Source: Sipunculus nudus
Taxonomy: Eukaryota > Annelida > Sipuncula > Golfingiida > Sipunculidae
DNA: 64,000 nt
Direction of reading: 5' to 3'
NCBI GenBank assembly: GCA_026874595.1
Contig: CM049306.1
Span: 49,170,019 to 49,234,018, forward strand
A program made the translations under genes and the position numbers. The first letter of the stretch is position 1. Each line of letters begins with the position of its first letter. This document shows positions 12,263-24,028 of this stretch, in pieces. The notes below the pieces were generated by a model, which saw only the letters and a list, made by a program, of their open reading frames with translations, was not told where the DNA came from and ran no database searches.

Positions 12263-14147
12263 TTAGCTCAGCTGACTGTAAGCCATCTCAGCTTTAGCAA
12301 TCACTCTTTGTCCGTTGTCCGTCCGGTCGTCCGGCCGTCTGTCCGTAAGGGCACTAATCGTAACCGCTGGACCTGGAATCTTCTAACTTGACATCCAGAG
12401 AGATCCATGAAAAATCTCTTTGGAAACCTGGAATAAGGTCTCTGTTACCCATATTCGAGCTATGGGGCTCTTAAGTACCCCCCCCCCCCCCCGAATAATG
12501 GAAAATTTGACACAGAAACTCAAGTATCTGAACAACTAATGCATTGATCACCATGATTATTTGCATGGATATTGATAATGGAGTGTTTCAATAGTTTCTG
12601 CAGAAACTGGTGGCTTCACCTGTATTTTTTCGATATGTTACGATTTTTTTCTCTATTTTTGAGTCCTTAAAAGATGCAATTATTTGTTAACAGGGCACAA
12701 ATCGTAACGACTTGACCTAGAATCTTCTTACTTGACATCCAGGAGGTCCATTAAAAGTCTTCTTGGAAACCTGAAATCAGGTCTCTATTACCCATATTCT
12801 CCCACCTAAGGGGCTTATAAGCAACCCACAGAATAATTGAAAATTTGATACTAAAGCAGGGCAGAAATCATAACCATTTGACCTAGAATCTTCTATTTTG
12901 ACAACCAGGGAGGTCCATGAAAAATCTTATGGGAAACCTGAAATTAGGTCTCCAGGCCCCCCCCCCCCCCCCCCCCTTTTCCTGACCTTGGGACCTTTTT
13001 TTAGGTTTGCTATTAGTCCTCCAATGCTGTACCCCTCTTTTTATTAAATCCTGGATCCGCCCCTCGCTTTTTAAAGATAAAATCACACTTATTGAATAAT
13101 AAAGTTTGAACGTTTCAGAAACATAGCTTTCCTTGATGTTTGAATATATATGTGTTTTTTTGTAATTGAATATTTATATTTGCCAAGTTCATTTAGGGTC
13201 GCACGTTTCATGTAGGCTATTATGATAATTCAGCTCAACATAGGGCATCGAACATCTCAGTATCATTATCACCCTGACTCCCTAGAGGGAAGATTGTGTG
13301 TTCAAGTCCCTATCGCGGTTGGGTCCAGATATAAAACAGCAAGATATTGGTCAACTGAAATAAGTGGCCCAGTGACCATCATGCTCACCTGAATTTGACA
13401 TACAGGGGATGTATGCATTAACTTTGATAATATTTCAGGAGAAACCTTCAACAATCGGTAAAATGACTTCCATAGTGCTAAATATCATGTTTTGTTGGCC
13501 CATATACTTTCAGAAATAGGTAACAGTGGCCTTATGTTGGGTTTCCAAGAATATTTTTACCAAGAACTCCCTATATATGCTAAGTTAGAAGATTCCATGT
13601 CCCACTGCAACAAATTATACCTGTATGACTGCAGACACAGAATATAGGTCACCATGACATAATTTCAGCTTTCGAAGAAAATTTGTCTAAGCCCCCCCAC
13701 CCATCGCCCCCCCCCCCCCCCCCCCCGCGCAGATATAGAGTAAGAGGACTAAATAATGGCTACGGCTGTGCTTTGTCAATGGTGAAGGTCTCAAAAATAC
13801 AAATGCAAAAAAAAAAAAAATAGAAAAAAAGGTGCACCACCAGTCTTCGTGAACTTATGAAACGCCCCATAATCAATATTCATGTCAAGACTCATTACAA
13901 TAATAGCATCAGTTTTTTTTTTTAGATTCTAGATCCTGGAGGATACTGACGAGCCCCATAGCTCGCGTGATATAGGTCAGTGCGACATTATTTCAGGTTT
14001 CCAAGTTGATTTTCGGGGAACTCCATGGATTTCTATTATAAGTTTCCAGGTGCAGCGATTACAACTGTGCCCTATTAACGGACAGACGGCCGGATGACGG
14101 ACAAAGAATGATCACCATAGCTCATATGACTTTCAGTCAGCTGAGGT
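12263..14147. mobile_element. Inner inverted-repeat unit of the foldback-like element
   Basis: Starts AGCTCAGCTGACTGTAAGCC and ends with the inverted match (…'gactttcagtcagctga'), both followed inward by 'ctttgtccgt' and CCGG-type repeats. It could be a shorter copy nested in the larger element. Confidence 0.55.
12957..13064. mobile_element. Truncated hAT-like miniature element with poly-C
   Basis: A run of about 20 C leads to a sequence ending 'cctggatccgcccct', the end shared with copies at 51 kb, 62.3 kb and 16.3 kb. The left end is missing. Confidence 0.55.
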
Positions 14148-14482
14148 GATAAAGTATAATTGAATTAAAAGTGGCTTCCACGGATTGGTCAGGGACGCTG
14201 AAGTATTATTACATTAACGATTTTTTTTTTTACATTGACGGTTTGGGAACTTTATACATTATCGGTTAATTTATGATTTCGTTATCGGTTAGCAAAATTT
14301 ATTACATTATCGGTTGATTTTGTTTTACATTGTTGGTTATTGTTACATTATCGGTTGTTTTTTTTATTACATTATCAGTTATTATTACATTATCAGTTGA
14401 TTTGTTGTTACATTATCAGTTTGTGTTACATTATCGGTTGATTTGTCATTATAAGTTGATTATTACTTTATCAGTTGTAACA
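14120..14482 (-). repeat. Right inverted arm of the foldback-like element
   Basis: Units of 'ttacattatcggttgattt' type, the reverse complement of the left arm, preceded by 'ttggtcagggacgctgaagt'. Divergence between arms is mostly small indels in T runs. Confidence 0.85.
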
Positions 14483-14689
14483 GGGCTACCACAGAGAATT
14501 TAATTGTATGTAATGTCCTCTGATCCGCTTCTTTGAAAGGGTACTTAAAACCTGCAACTTTAACTTTTTTAATACATATTTATATTTTTCTTAACTTAAT
14601 TTTTATGCTACAAAGCCTGTCCGAGCAATCCCGATAACTGCTTGCAAATAGGGATGGGAGGGGTTTGGGAGGCTTGCCTTTCGCTCGGC

Positions 14690-15245
14690 GATTGAAGACA
14701 GTTAGTCTAACATGCATTTGAACACGCTCCATAAGCAGCGGCCACGCTACGCTCAACTATTCGCTATACACTACCCGCTGCATTAAACCGCGGTTGCAAG
14801 TCAGGTTTCCCCACTAGGCGGCACTTTCTCTGTGGAATTCCCCATGCGTTATATTTAACCAAACACATTGCAGGTGTCACCAGCACAAACGGATGTTCTT
14901 CGAGGTACCGGTCACTTTACACTGCTGTGGAAAGCGCTTGGTATCACAGACTTTTTCACCCAATTGGAATACACACGATGCAATCGTCCGCTTTTAACAC
15001 AGTCTGTATACTGACTTTTCTGCGGTCAGTTATCCCCCACTGTCTGCATATTTCCTGTATTGCGTACTACGTAGGCTTGCCCCGAGCATAGCTATGTTTG
15101 TTTATTCGCTAAGCCAATCAGATTTCTTCTACCAGTTCTGCATATTTGTTTAAACGCAGAGCAAATCAGATTTTACTTTATTGAGCGCATAAATGACTGG
15201 GTGTTGCCAAACCTGAAAAATCCTGCTATTCTCACAACGTGTGAG
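14690..15245 (-). repeat. Dispersed repeat, inverted copy of 44850-45200
   Basis: In reverse complement it shares 'gcgaatagttgagc.tagcg', 'gcttatggagcgt', 'cttgcaaccgcggttt' and 'gattggctcagcg'-like blocks with 44.85-45.2 kb. It is a family of at least 350-550 bp with no coding content. Confidence 0.65.
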
Positions 15246-15816
15246 TGGAGGGTCACCGGGCCGAGAGGTCACGCGCCGTGTTCATAGCGTAGCAGTTGGC
15301 GTACCCTGTCTGACGTCTAGTTGACGTGCAACATGAAAATGTAGAATTTTAACACTGGATTTGTGCAGTTCGAACAGACTTCATTCTCTTATGTCCATGA
15401 CCAAATTGCTTTACTTGAGGAATCACTAATATGAATGCTATAGACAATATAATTGCCATCTGCAGTGCCGTTATAACCCCCTAAACTGCTGGGATACAAA
15501 CTAGGCATCTCGCTTACATATCGCTTTCCTATATTCGGTTTATATTAAGCGCCATCAGTTAACAAGAATATTTAATAGTATGCTATTGTAATGTTGACCT
15601 ATCCCGCTACCTTGAGTTAGATTCCAACCGGGTGAGTCGTGTTAGCAGAAACATTTATTCACTTAAGTCAACAGTCAACGTGGGAAATATGTACAAAGAC
15701 AAAAACGACCTTTACTTGCACCTCATTATAATCAACATGCTCTACCGGAATTTACTTATATATACCATTCACTTTATGTGACAAATAGTTTTTCTTTTCG
15801 TTTTTGTGTCCGTGCG

Positions 15817-15818
<2 letters not shown>

Positions 15819-15897
<79 letters not shown>
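15819..15897. repeat. (CT)n microsatellite
   Basis: About 39 CT units with one interruption near 15859. Confidence 0.95.
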
Positions 15898-15899
<2 letters not shown>

Positions 15900-16276
15900 G
15901 TTGAAACATACTCCAGGACTTTAAATATGGACATTTTCTGAAATTCTGCCCCGTCTATTGCACAAATATACTCAAATATGTCAAAACAAGACGATAATTT
16001 CTGTATCCTTCTTGTATCCTCGGTATTGAAAACAGATGTGAACAATTTGAATTAGCTGTGTATATCCAGTATATGCCCCTGTGTGAGTGTGAGTGGGGAC
16101 AAGGGAAGTTCTGCCGAGTATCACATTGTTTCTTACCTTGTACATATACCGTGTTTTTATACATTGTAACCTTAGTCTGGACACACGTGGAATTGAAGGC
16201 TGGGTGAAAGAGGTCAGTCATCTGGGCCTTTTTTTGGCAAAAAATTAATATAATCAACTAATTTATAAAACATTTG

Positions 16277-16439
16277 AGGGGCGGATCCAGTGATATAAAG
16301 GTAACTACAACCCTGTCCTGTAAAAGTAACCTGATTTTGAGTATTTTATTTCTTGAAACTCTAAGACTAAACACCCTTGCTGCAGTTTCAGATATTTATT
16401 AGGGTTTTCGTGTCAAGAGGTACCATTGATCCACCCCTA
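16277..16439. mobile_element. hAT-like miniature element
   Basis: Starts GAGGGGCGGATCCAG and ends TTGATCCACCCCT, the 'CAGGGGCGGATCC' type of end widespread in animal non-autonomous hAT elements. 163 bp, no coding content. Confidence 0.6.
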
Positions 16440-16524
16440 TCATTTCTGTTGGTCAGCAGACAATTCGGGAAGACCTGGCTGCTAAACGTCCATACACTAC
16501 AAATAAAACGGTGTTAGCTATGGG

Positions 16525-16850
16525 AAGTGGCTTCAATTTATTACGTGCATGGGAGTTAAATCAAAGTTGGGATAACTTTTATAAATATTTATCTATAATA
16601 TATTTATATGATTACAATTATGCATAAGGTTATATAAATACGGCATTTTTTCCAGTATAAGTTAATTCGAAACCAATTTTAGATATAAAATATTGTATAC
16701 TTTAATTATTTATATATTTGATTTTCCATATAAAATATTATTCTGTGAAAATCAGGGGAATGATAACATTGACATCCCCCCTTGTAAAAAGTGGGGGGGG
16801 GATATATCCCCCATACCCCCGTACCCCCCCCCCCCTTATTGACGCTCCTG
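16525..16850. mobile_element. Miniature element, 'AGTGGCGTCAAT' family
   Basis: Left end AAGTGGCTTCAATTTAT, right end ATTGACGCTCCTG, with paired G and C runs near the right end. It is the sister of 23283-23788, sharing 'tttccagtataagttaattc' inside. Confidence 0.6.
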
Positions 16851-17207
16851 CTGTCAATGGTCAGGTGGCATGAAGTTTTACTCTGGTAATGGTCCTGGCA
16901 CGTTTATCACAAACCATATATGTGATGAATCTGTTAAAGAGTGTATTTTAAAAGGGTAATGCTACCCTGTTTTGGAATTTTAACAACATGAAAAGTTGAA
17001 ACAAATCATAATTTCAAATGTAAACACTAGGTAGCGTTGATTAGTGCCTTCTGCGGTAAATAGGTTAAATGTATAGAGTACTTCATTTGAGAAATAAAGG
17101 TGTGGTAGATACTCTGTCTCGATGATCTTTATCTGTATTAAAAAACACAGAAATGAGGAATTGAATAAAGACTACTTCAATTTTTTTTGCAGGGAAAATA
17201 ATCATGT

Positions 17208-17208
<1 letters not shown>

Positions 17209-17301
<93 letters not shown>
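17209..17301. repeat. Compound (CT)n(CA)n microsatellite
   Basis: About 29 CT units run directly into about 15 CA units; the long apparent frames across it are repeat artefacts. Confidence 0.95.
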
Positions 17302-17302
<1 letters not shown>

Positions 17303-17536
17303 AACACACAGTTTGAGTGTCCCTTAAAGAGTATCCATTTGAAGGTCCAATTGGCAGCTCAACTGTGTCCACATCTGACGATCGGTTGTGTGCATCAGAA
17401 CGAGGCTTCACTTGATGACGAGGCTGCATAATTAATGATCGAGTTTGTTTTTTTTTCTCGGTTCAAATCGCAACGCGTGTTACCTCATGGCTTTTCAACT
17501 GAGTATTTTATGGTCACCTTAAATGAGTAACAAGTT

Positions 17537-17681
17537 TTAGCAGAAACATTTCCGTTCTTCGAAGACAGAAGGTTTTCGTTTTAACCGTATCTGTCCTGTA
17601 GCGTCCACGTCACTGCCAAAGGATGAGCTCAGTAGTTCGTCTTCTTGACCAAAGCGGGTCATGACTTCCTCAAGCAGAAAA
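17537..17681 (-). CDS. RAB29: Rab29-like gene, terminal exon 5
   Basis: Acceptor CTACAG; the first T completes Asn164, then FLLEEVMTRFGQEDELL and a variable tail ending in Lys-Cys-Phe-Cys and TAA. The phase agrees with exon 4, and a CXC end is the usual geranylgeranylation signal of Rabs. Intron 4 (20827-17682) is about 3.1 kb with an (ATT)n run next to this exon. Confidence 0.9.
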
Positions 17682-17775
17682 CTGTAGTGAAATATAGAGA
17701 GATATAAGGCAATGATACTTGACTCCTGCTATAATCATTACATCCTACTCTATTATTTTAATAATAATAATAATA

Positions 17776-17859
<84 letters not shown>

Positions 17860-20563
17860 GGCTGTCAAACTATACATAATACACAATGTCTAGCGTTTTT
17901 AGAATATAAATCGATTAGATATTAGAATACTAGGAGATTGAAAAGATTCCTGCTAAAGATAATTAAAAGAAGAGAGAATAAGAAAAAGTAATCTAATCTA
18001 CTCGATAGACTAAGTAATTTAAAAAAAAAACCTTATACCTGAAAGCAAATCCTGTTAATTCATGACAAATAAGGGGGATAGATAAATGACGGGAGCGTAA
18101 TCAAAATATGCTGTATGCCAAGCTCGATCATGGTCCGACAGGGCTCCATACTACTATTTGGCAACCTAGGTTAATTTAAATATAAATGGAACAGATTTGT
18201 ATACAGCAAACTTCCTTACCCCGAGAATATCGTGTGCCTTAAATTAAAACGATATGCCAATAGCACGTTAAATATGAACATTTTACATAAATTTATATTA
18301 TATTTATATAATAGGTAAGGATAAACAAGTTATACTAGTTATTGTTAAAATAACAAATTAAGTAATTGATTACTACAGTTGAAACTACATGGATATGTAA
18401 TATGACAGAAACTCTTAAAATGTTATACATGTATATCAGGTACGGGATATTATACAATTCTTCTCATGCTCATAGGATTATGTGAAAGTGATAATCATAC
18501 AATATTCAAAAAGAATTTCTAGTTATATCGTGTTGATATAACAGTGATTTCATGTAGAGCCACAGAATCATGATAATTTAAATTTTTCTGACATTTAAGG
18601 AATCATATATTCAACTGACATCAACATGGATGTTTTTATGATAAAGACTTCCTGGAATAAGTGATATTTTGTTAGTATGCCAATAAACTGAAGGCTTTTT
18701 CTGGAAATGAGTCAAAGTTTGATTTTTAAGTTTGACAGATGAGACACCTGGTCCCGAGGTTCATTTTGAGTAGAAATTATCATGTTAAGGTCAAGCACAG
18801 ACCTATTTACCTGCGGTCGACTCCGAAATTTTATTGAGCTTAAGAGAATTAAAATGTTTGGTTCTCATGAAGATCAAATCTACAAATTGGCATATATGGA
18901 AAATGGAATTTTAGCTGGACTACGAAAAACCGAGAGTATAAGAATTAACTCAGTATGTAACAACCATGGAAAAGTTAAAGCCATGATATGTTGAATTTTA
19001 AACCAAAATCGTCTTGCTTCAAATAAAACAAGCAAATTGGTGGAATTAAGGTCGCTTTTTGTTTTTCATGCTAGATAACGGACGGACTGACAGAGTGACA
19101 GACAAACAGACAGACCGAAGCCAGACACTCCAAAACATATCCCAACCAATGTAAGCATGAGCGCAATCACTGACACATATTTGAATGAAATGGGATAATA
19201 TTTAGGAAAGTTATCCTACGGAAACGGAAGCCTCACAGACGGACAGAGAGACAGACAGACAACCCCAAATCAATGTCACCCGCATCCACGGAGCGGGGGA
19301 CAACAAATACTTCTCAAAATAAGTCCTCAGATTAACGCGAAGCCATTTTAAACCAGCTTGCCATGTCAAGTCGAGCCACGCGAGTGGGCTGGCATCTCTA
19401 GGCAACTACGTTTTTGCACAGCCAGCAAAAATGTTGGCTAAAGTCAAACATTGTTGCAGAATATCAAATTTACGAAGAGTCGTATTACAGAGAAGAGCAA
19501 TTAGTGAGTCTTTGAACACGAGTTATCGCTGAAAATATTTTATTTCTACGAGGAATGGCTCGGTGCTTGAGTGTATGAATCCTTAGCACAGGTGTCTCAA
19601 ATAAATAGAAAGTTAGCTGTGGTGAGTAAATTACGTGACCTCTCATAAACTTTAAAGAAAACCCTTTAATTAATTAATAGCCGTGCACCTGTCACTCGTG
19701 GTAATAAATGTTTTTAAAATGAAAGAATAATGAACCCTTTATTTTCAGATGGAAGACTTTCAGGAATTGTTGATTGCAATCAATAGGGCTTTACATAGTC
19801 CAGATGTATTTTCAGCGGGAGGTACCAAAATCTTGAACAAAATTGAGTAACCCTGTAGAAACTATAGATATAACCACCAGAGATTGTTCACGTACCCTCG
19901 AGAGGTAAATCGTAACGTTACAAGCATATTTATAATTATCGGTAACACTAATATCGGTTGTTCTTTTCGTTTGAAGACATTCCGATAGATGGCGTAAGTT
20001 GATGGTGAGCTCCAAATCAACCTTACTTATGACTTAATTCATGGGAACTATAACAGATAAAACTAAAATTTCAATACAATTTCAATGTTTCCATAACATA
20101 GTATCCCTTCTTTTATAAACGTGCGCCTAATCATTGCAACAGTAATATACGAATGGTAAAGAACTGTTACATGTATTTAAGGATATTTAAAGATAACGAT
20201 GATCCCACACCGACCAAGTCAGTATGCTTTAAGTGTGGTAATATATATTACATTAGATATGCCAGATATTACTTAACTAATGACATAGCAGATCGTATAA
20301 GACCATAATTAAAAGGTTTCTGGCTGAGTAACGTCTTTCGAGGCATGGGATTACATTTTATTTTACATATTTAGTGGTAAATGTCATAAACAACATGCCA
20401 CGTAGCCCTATACAATAATATCAGAGATAGAGGAGGGAAAAGAGGGACAAAGAGAACGAGGGAAAGAGGGAGAGAGGAAATAAGGGAAAAGGGAGACAGA
20501 GGGAAAGAGGGAGATAAAGTGACAGAAGAGGGGGAGAGGGAAAGGTCCAGAGAGAGATAGAAA

Positions 20564-20615
<52 letters not shown>

Positions 20616-23344
20616 GAGATTAAGCCAGAGTAAGGGAAAGAGAGAGGAAACAAAAGAGGGAAACAGAGAAAGAGAGAAAGCGGGAGCGAAAGAGGGAATG
20701 AGAGAGAGACACAGAGAGAGAGAGAGAGAGGGAAAGGGAGAGAGAGACAGCCAGAAAGAGAGAGAGAGAGAGAGAGACAGAAAGAGAGGGAGAGAGCGAG
20801 GGGACTCACAGACGGACAGATACCTACTTCATGGACTCGTGTACCATGAGGTTCTCCTTGACGGACGTCTCTGTCCAGCCAATAAAGTTGTTTTCTTTAC
20901 ACATTTCCTCCACCTCTTGTTGCTGGGTGTCACGGTGTGGCAGGTCACACTGGATCAAGAAAAGCTATACATCTGCTCAGAGTATATAGGAATCTAATCC
21001 TAGAAATATCAAAATTGGTTTTAAGCTTCGCCAAAAGTCTAATAAAAATTAGAATTCTATTTATGATCCCGGCACCATGAAAAGTTGGTAATCATATGAT
21101 TTGTAACGAGTTATTATAACCATAGATAGTAATGTGTTATTTCAGTTTCACAATCTTTTCCTTCCCTTGACACAAAATGATTAAACTCAAACCACGTTTG
21201 TAGCTCCGGGGTATGATATTAGAAAATTCCCACAGAAGGTCATGGGTCTGTTGCAGTGACCTTATCCATGACATAAACCTAGATGTAGGCTTTATTATCA
21301 TCGTTACAACTTCGATTTCATTATATCTTCCAAAGTTAGTTACATATAAATCTCACTTTACGGTCAACCCGCTTTTGTGAAAGACCCCAAAGGTTCAATC
21401 CTATATCTTAAAGGGGCCCAAATACCTATACAGCGTGTTGAATTAACACGTAAAACAGCTTCTTCCCTTTAAAATAAATCTGTACCTGCCAAAATATTTC
21501 CTTGAAACGGTACCCTCATTCCTGTAAACAAGGGTTAAAAGCAGAGGACCGGGCGCGATACTATGTGTCAACACAAACACAGCTAGTGGGATCGTGTGCA
21601 TCGCGGAGCCACAACACGTGTCAATCAGGAGATGTGGTGACTGACTAGACCCAAAAAAAATGTAATACATGTTTCCGCTGGCTGAAACGTCGCATGTTTC
21701 GGCTCACAAGGGGACCTCCGGTCACGTGGCATGTTATGGTAAACAGAAGCATGTGGACTGTGTTTATCAGCTTGCAGAGCCATGACAAATAGTGAAACAC
21801 CCCTATGCGAGGTACTGTGAAAGTGTGCTGGGATGGTTTTGCGGGGAATCTGTTGTATAAAACAAAACTGAACTGACAGTGTGAAATAATAGGCATGATA
21901 TTGCTTCTGCTTCTATGTCCCTTTAACAACAGGTAGACTGGCCCAGTCGAATTAGCTGGTTAGACTATAAAATTGTATCACAGCGCTTAGGACAGGTACT
22001 GCCCCCTCCTGGTAAATCATTTAACTAATTAACTGCACTCTGGCCTACCCACTGCTTGGCGATAAGTACCGGCAATGAGTTTACGTCTTTCAAAGAATCG
22101 ACAGCACACTCTGTCAGTCAGGAACTTCGTAAATCTGTGTGATCTTGAAAATTGCAGAAATAGACCTGCTACACGTTATGTACTGCAAAAAAATATGACA
22201 AAACATACCAGTGTAAACGTGGAAAGCTTACCTTATTAGCCAATAGTAAACAGGGCACGTGACTGCCGTCACTTAATGTACATTTAGAATCCAGATCTTT
22301 CTTCCACTTGACGGCGTTAATGAAACTGCTCCGCTGAGTAAGGTCAAACATCAAGATACATGCGTGCGCATCTTTGTAATACACACGTGTCAAGGACGTA
22401 AACCGTTCCTGACCTGAATTACGAACACAACAAAAATTAAGTGACAAAGAGGAAGCACACTTAACTACTAAACATTAATATATAGGCCTATTCCAGATAC
22501 CAAATTCAGTCAAACATTAATTTTTAACTACAAAATTATGCCCTTTAGCCCCCTTTTTAGATAAGATTCATCTTTGGAAAAAAATCCGACGTTCTTTGTA
22601 ATAACACTACAGGTAATTTATCGCTTAATTTTTTATTGAATCTTTACCGAATATGAAACGGTTATTACGGAGAAATCTTTAGAACTGAAAATAAATATGC
22701 GTTATATTTGACCTCAGAAATAGACTTTTTTTCTATGTAAGATGGTCATGAGTTGCTCTATTAAAGCAGCTAAGGGTTAACACGGATCATCGCATAAATC
22801 ATTAATTACCATACACTTTATATATTTTAACTACATGACATATAACAGTCAGGTGAATTAAGATATATCACTTAGGTCAGATAAAATATAGGGCAGTATG
22901 TGACGCTAAACCGAGATGTGCTTACATACATTATTATATTACTATAGATCCAGTATTTTGAACATATTTAACATATGCCAGGATAAAAAAAATCGTGGAT
23001 TAATGGCGCGAGCACTACACGTATTTAGCTAGAATGTAAATATCAAACTTGCCCGCGATGTCCCATAGCTGTAGTTTAATAGAGGTTTGTCCTGACCATG
23101 GCACCACCTTCAGGGCAAAGTCAACTAAAACAATAAAATCGGTTATACCGTAAAGATGCCACTACACTGACATGCGGCCTATTGTTTCCCATAATTTACA
23201 ACAGTTTAACATGCAAACAATTTTACAAATGCAGGCTTTGTACATTTTAGGGTCAAGCACTACTATGGTTTATATATGAAGCCAGTGGCGTCAATTTATC
23301 ATCCCTATTGGGGGGATGACTCGTAGACACACACACACATGTAT

Positions 23345-23408
<64 letters not shown>

Positions 23409-23950
23409 TATATACACACAACCATATACCTTTTTAGCAACTGTATGACACATTTTAAATATATTAGCGTCTGTATGACACATTTCAAATATATATACTT
23501 AATCACTTTTCAAATATATTACAATTAAGTATAAGGTTTTAGAAAATAAGGGATTATGTTTCCAGTATATGTTAATTCTAAAACAGGTTTGAATATATTA
23601 CAGTTCATAAAGTAAACCTATAAATGGAACCAAAGTATAATAATTATATTTATTACTATATTTCATTTGCAATTTATAAATAATGTTCTCTGCTTAGGAG
23701 ATGTCACATTGAATATTTTGACCCCCCCCCCCCTTTGCAAAAAGCGGGAGGGGAATAAATACCCCCCACCCCTATATTGACGCGCCTGTATGGAGCGCGT
23801 AGCAGAGATGTCACATTGTATGATGTTTTGTACAAATATAGACAAATACAAAAATGAATTACAAAATGGGATGTAATTATGTAAATACATGAAGATTCAA
23901 TTTACGCAGTTATTCAAAAACTTCAGATTTTCCCTTCTATATATTATGTT

Positions 23951-24028
<78 letters not shown>

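Larger units (their letters stand above)
8568..14482. mobile_element. 5.9-kb foldback-like element with long tandem-repeat arms
   Basis: The outer ends are exact inverted copies (TGTTACAACTGATAATG at 8568; its complement ending at 14482). The two arms stay collinear for about 400 bp: some 15 short units of the 'aaccgataatgtaataac' type, then 'cttcagcgtccctg.ccaatccgt', then a block with 'gctgactgaaagtca'. Inside, tandem 166-bp units point left in 9.3-13.0 kb and right in 13.4-14.1 kb, so the whole region is a giant imperfect palindrome. No transposase frame is present. Foldback, TU and Galileo-type elements have this design. Flanking duplications are unclear (gggca against gggct). Confidence 0.72.

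Noticed and set aside
17122-17925. Frames with poly-Leu/Ser, His-Thr and poly-Ile runs
   Set aside because: Direct translations of (CT)n, (CA)n and (ATT)n microsatellites.
22169-22447. Stand-alone 92-codon GTPase-like frame
   Set aside because: It is Rab exon 3 extended into its two introns.
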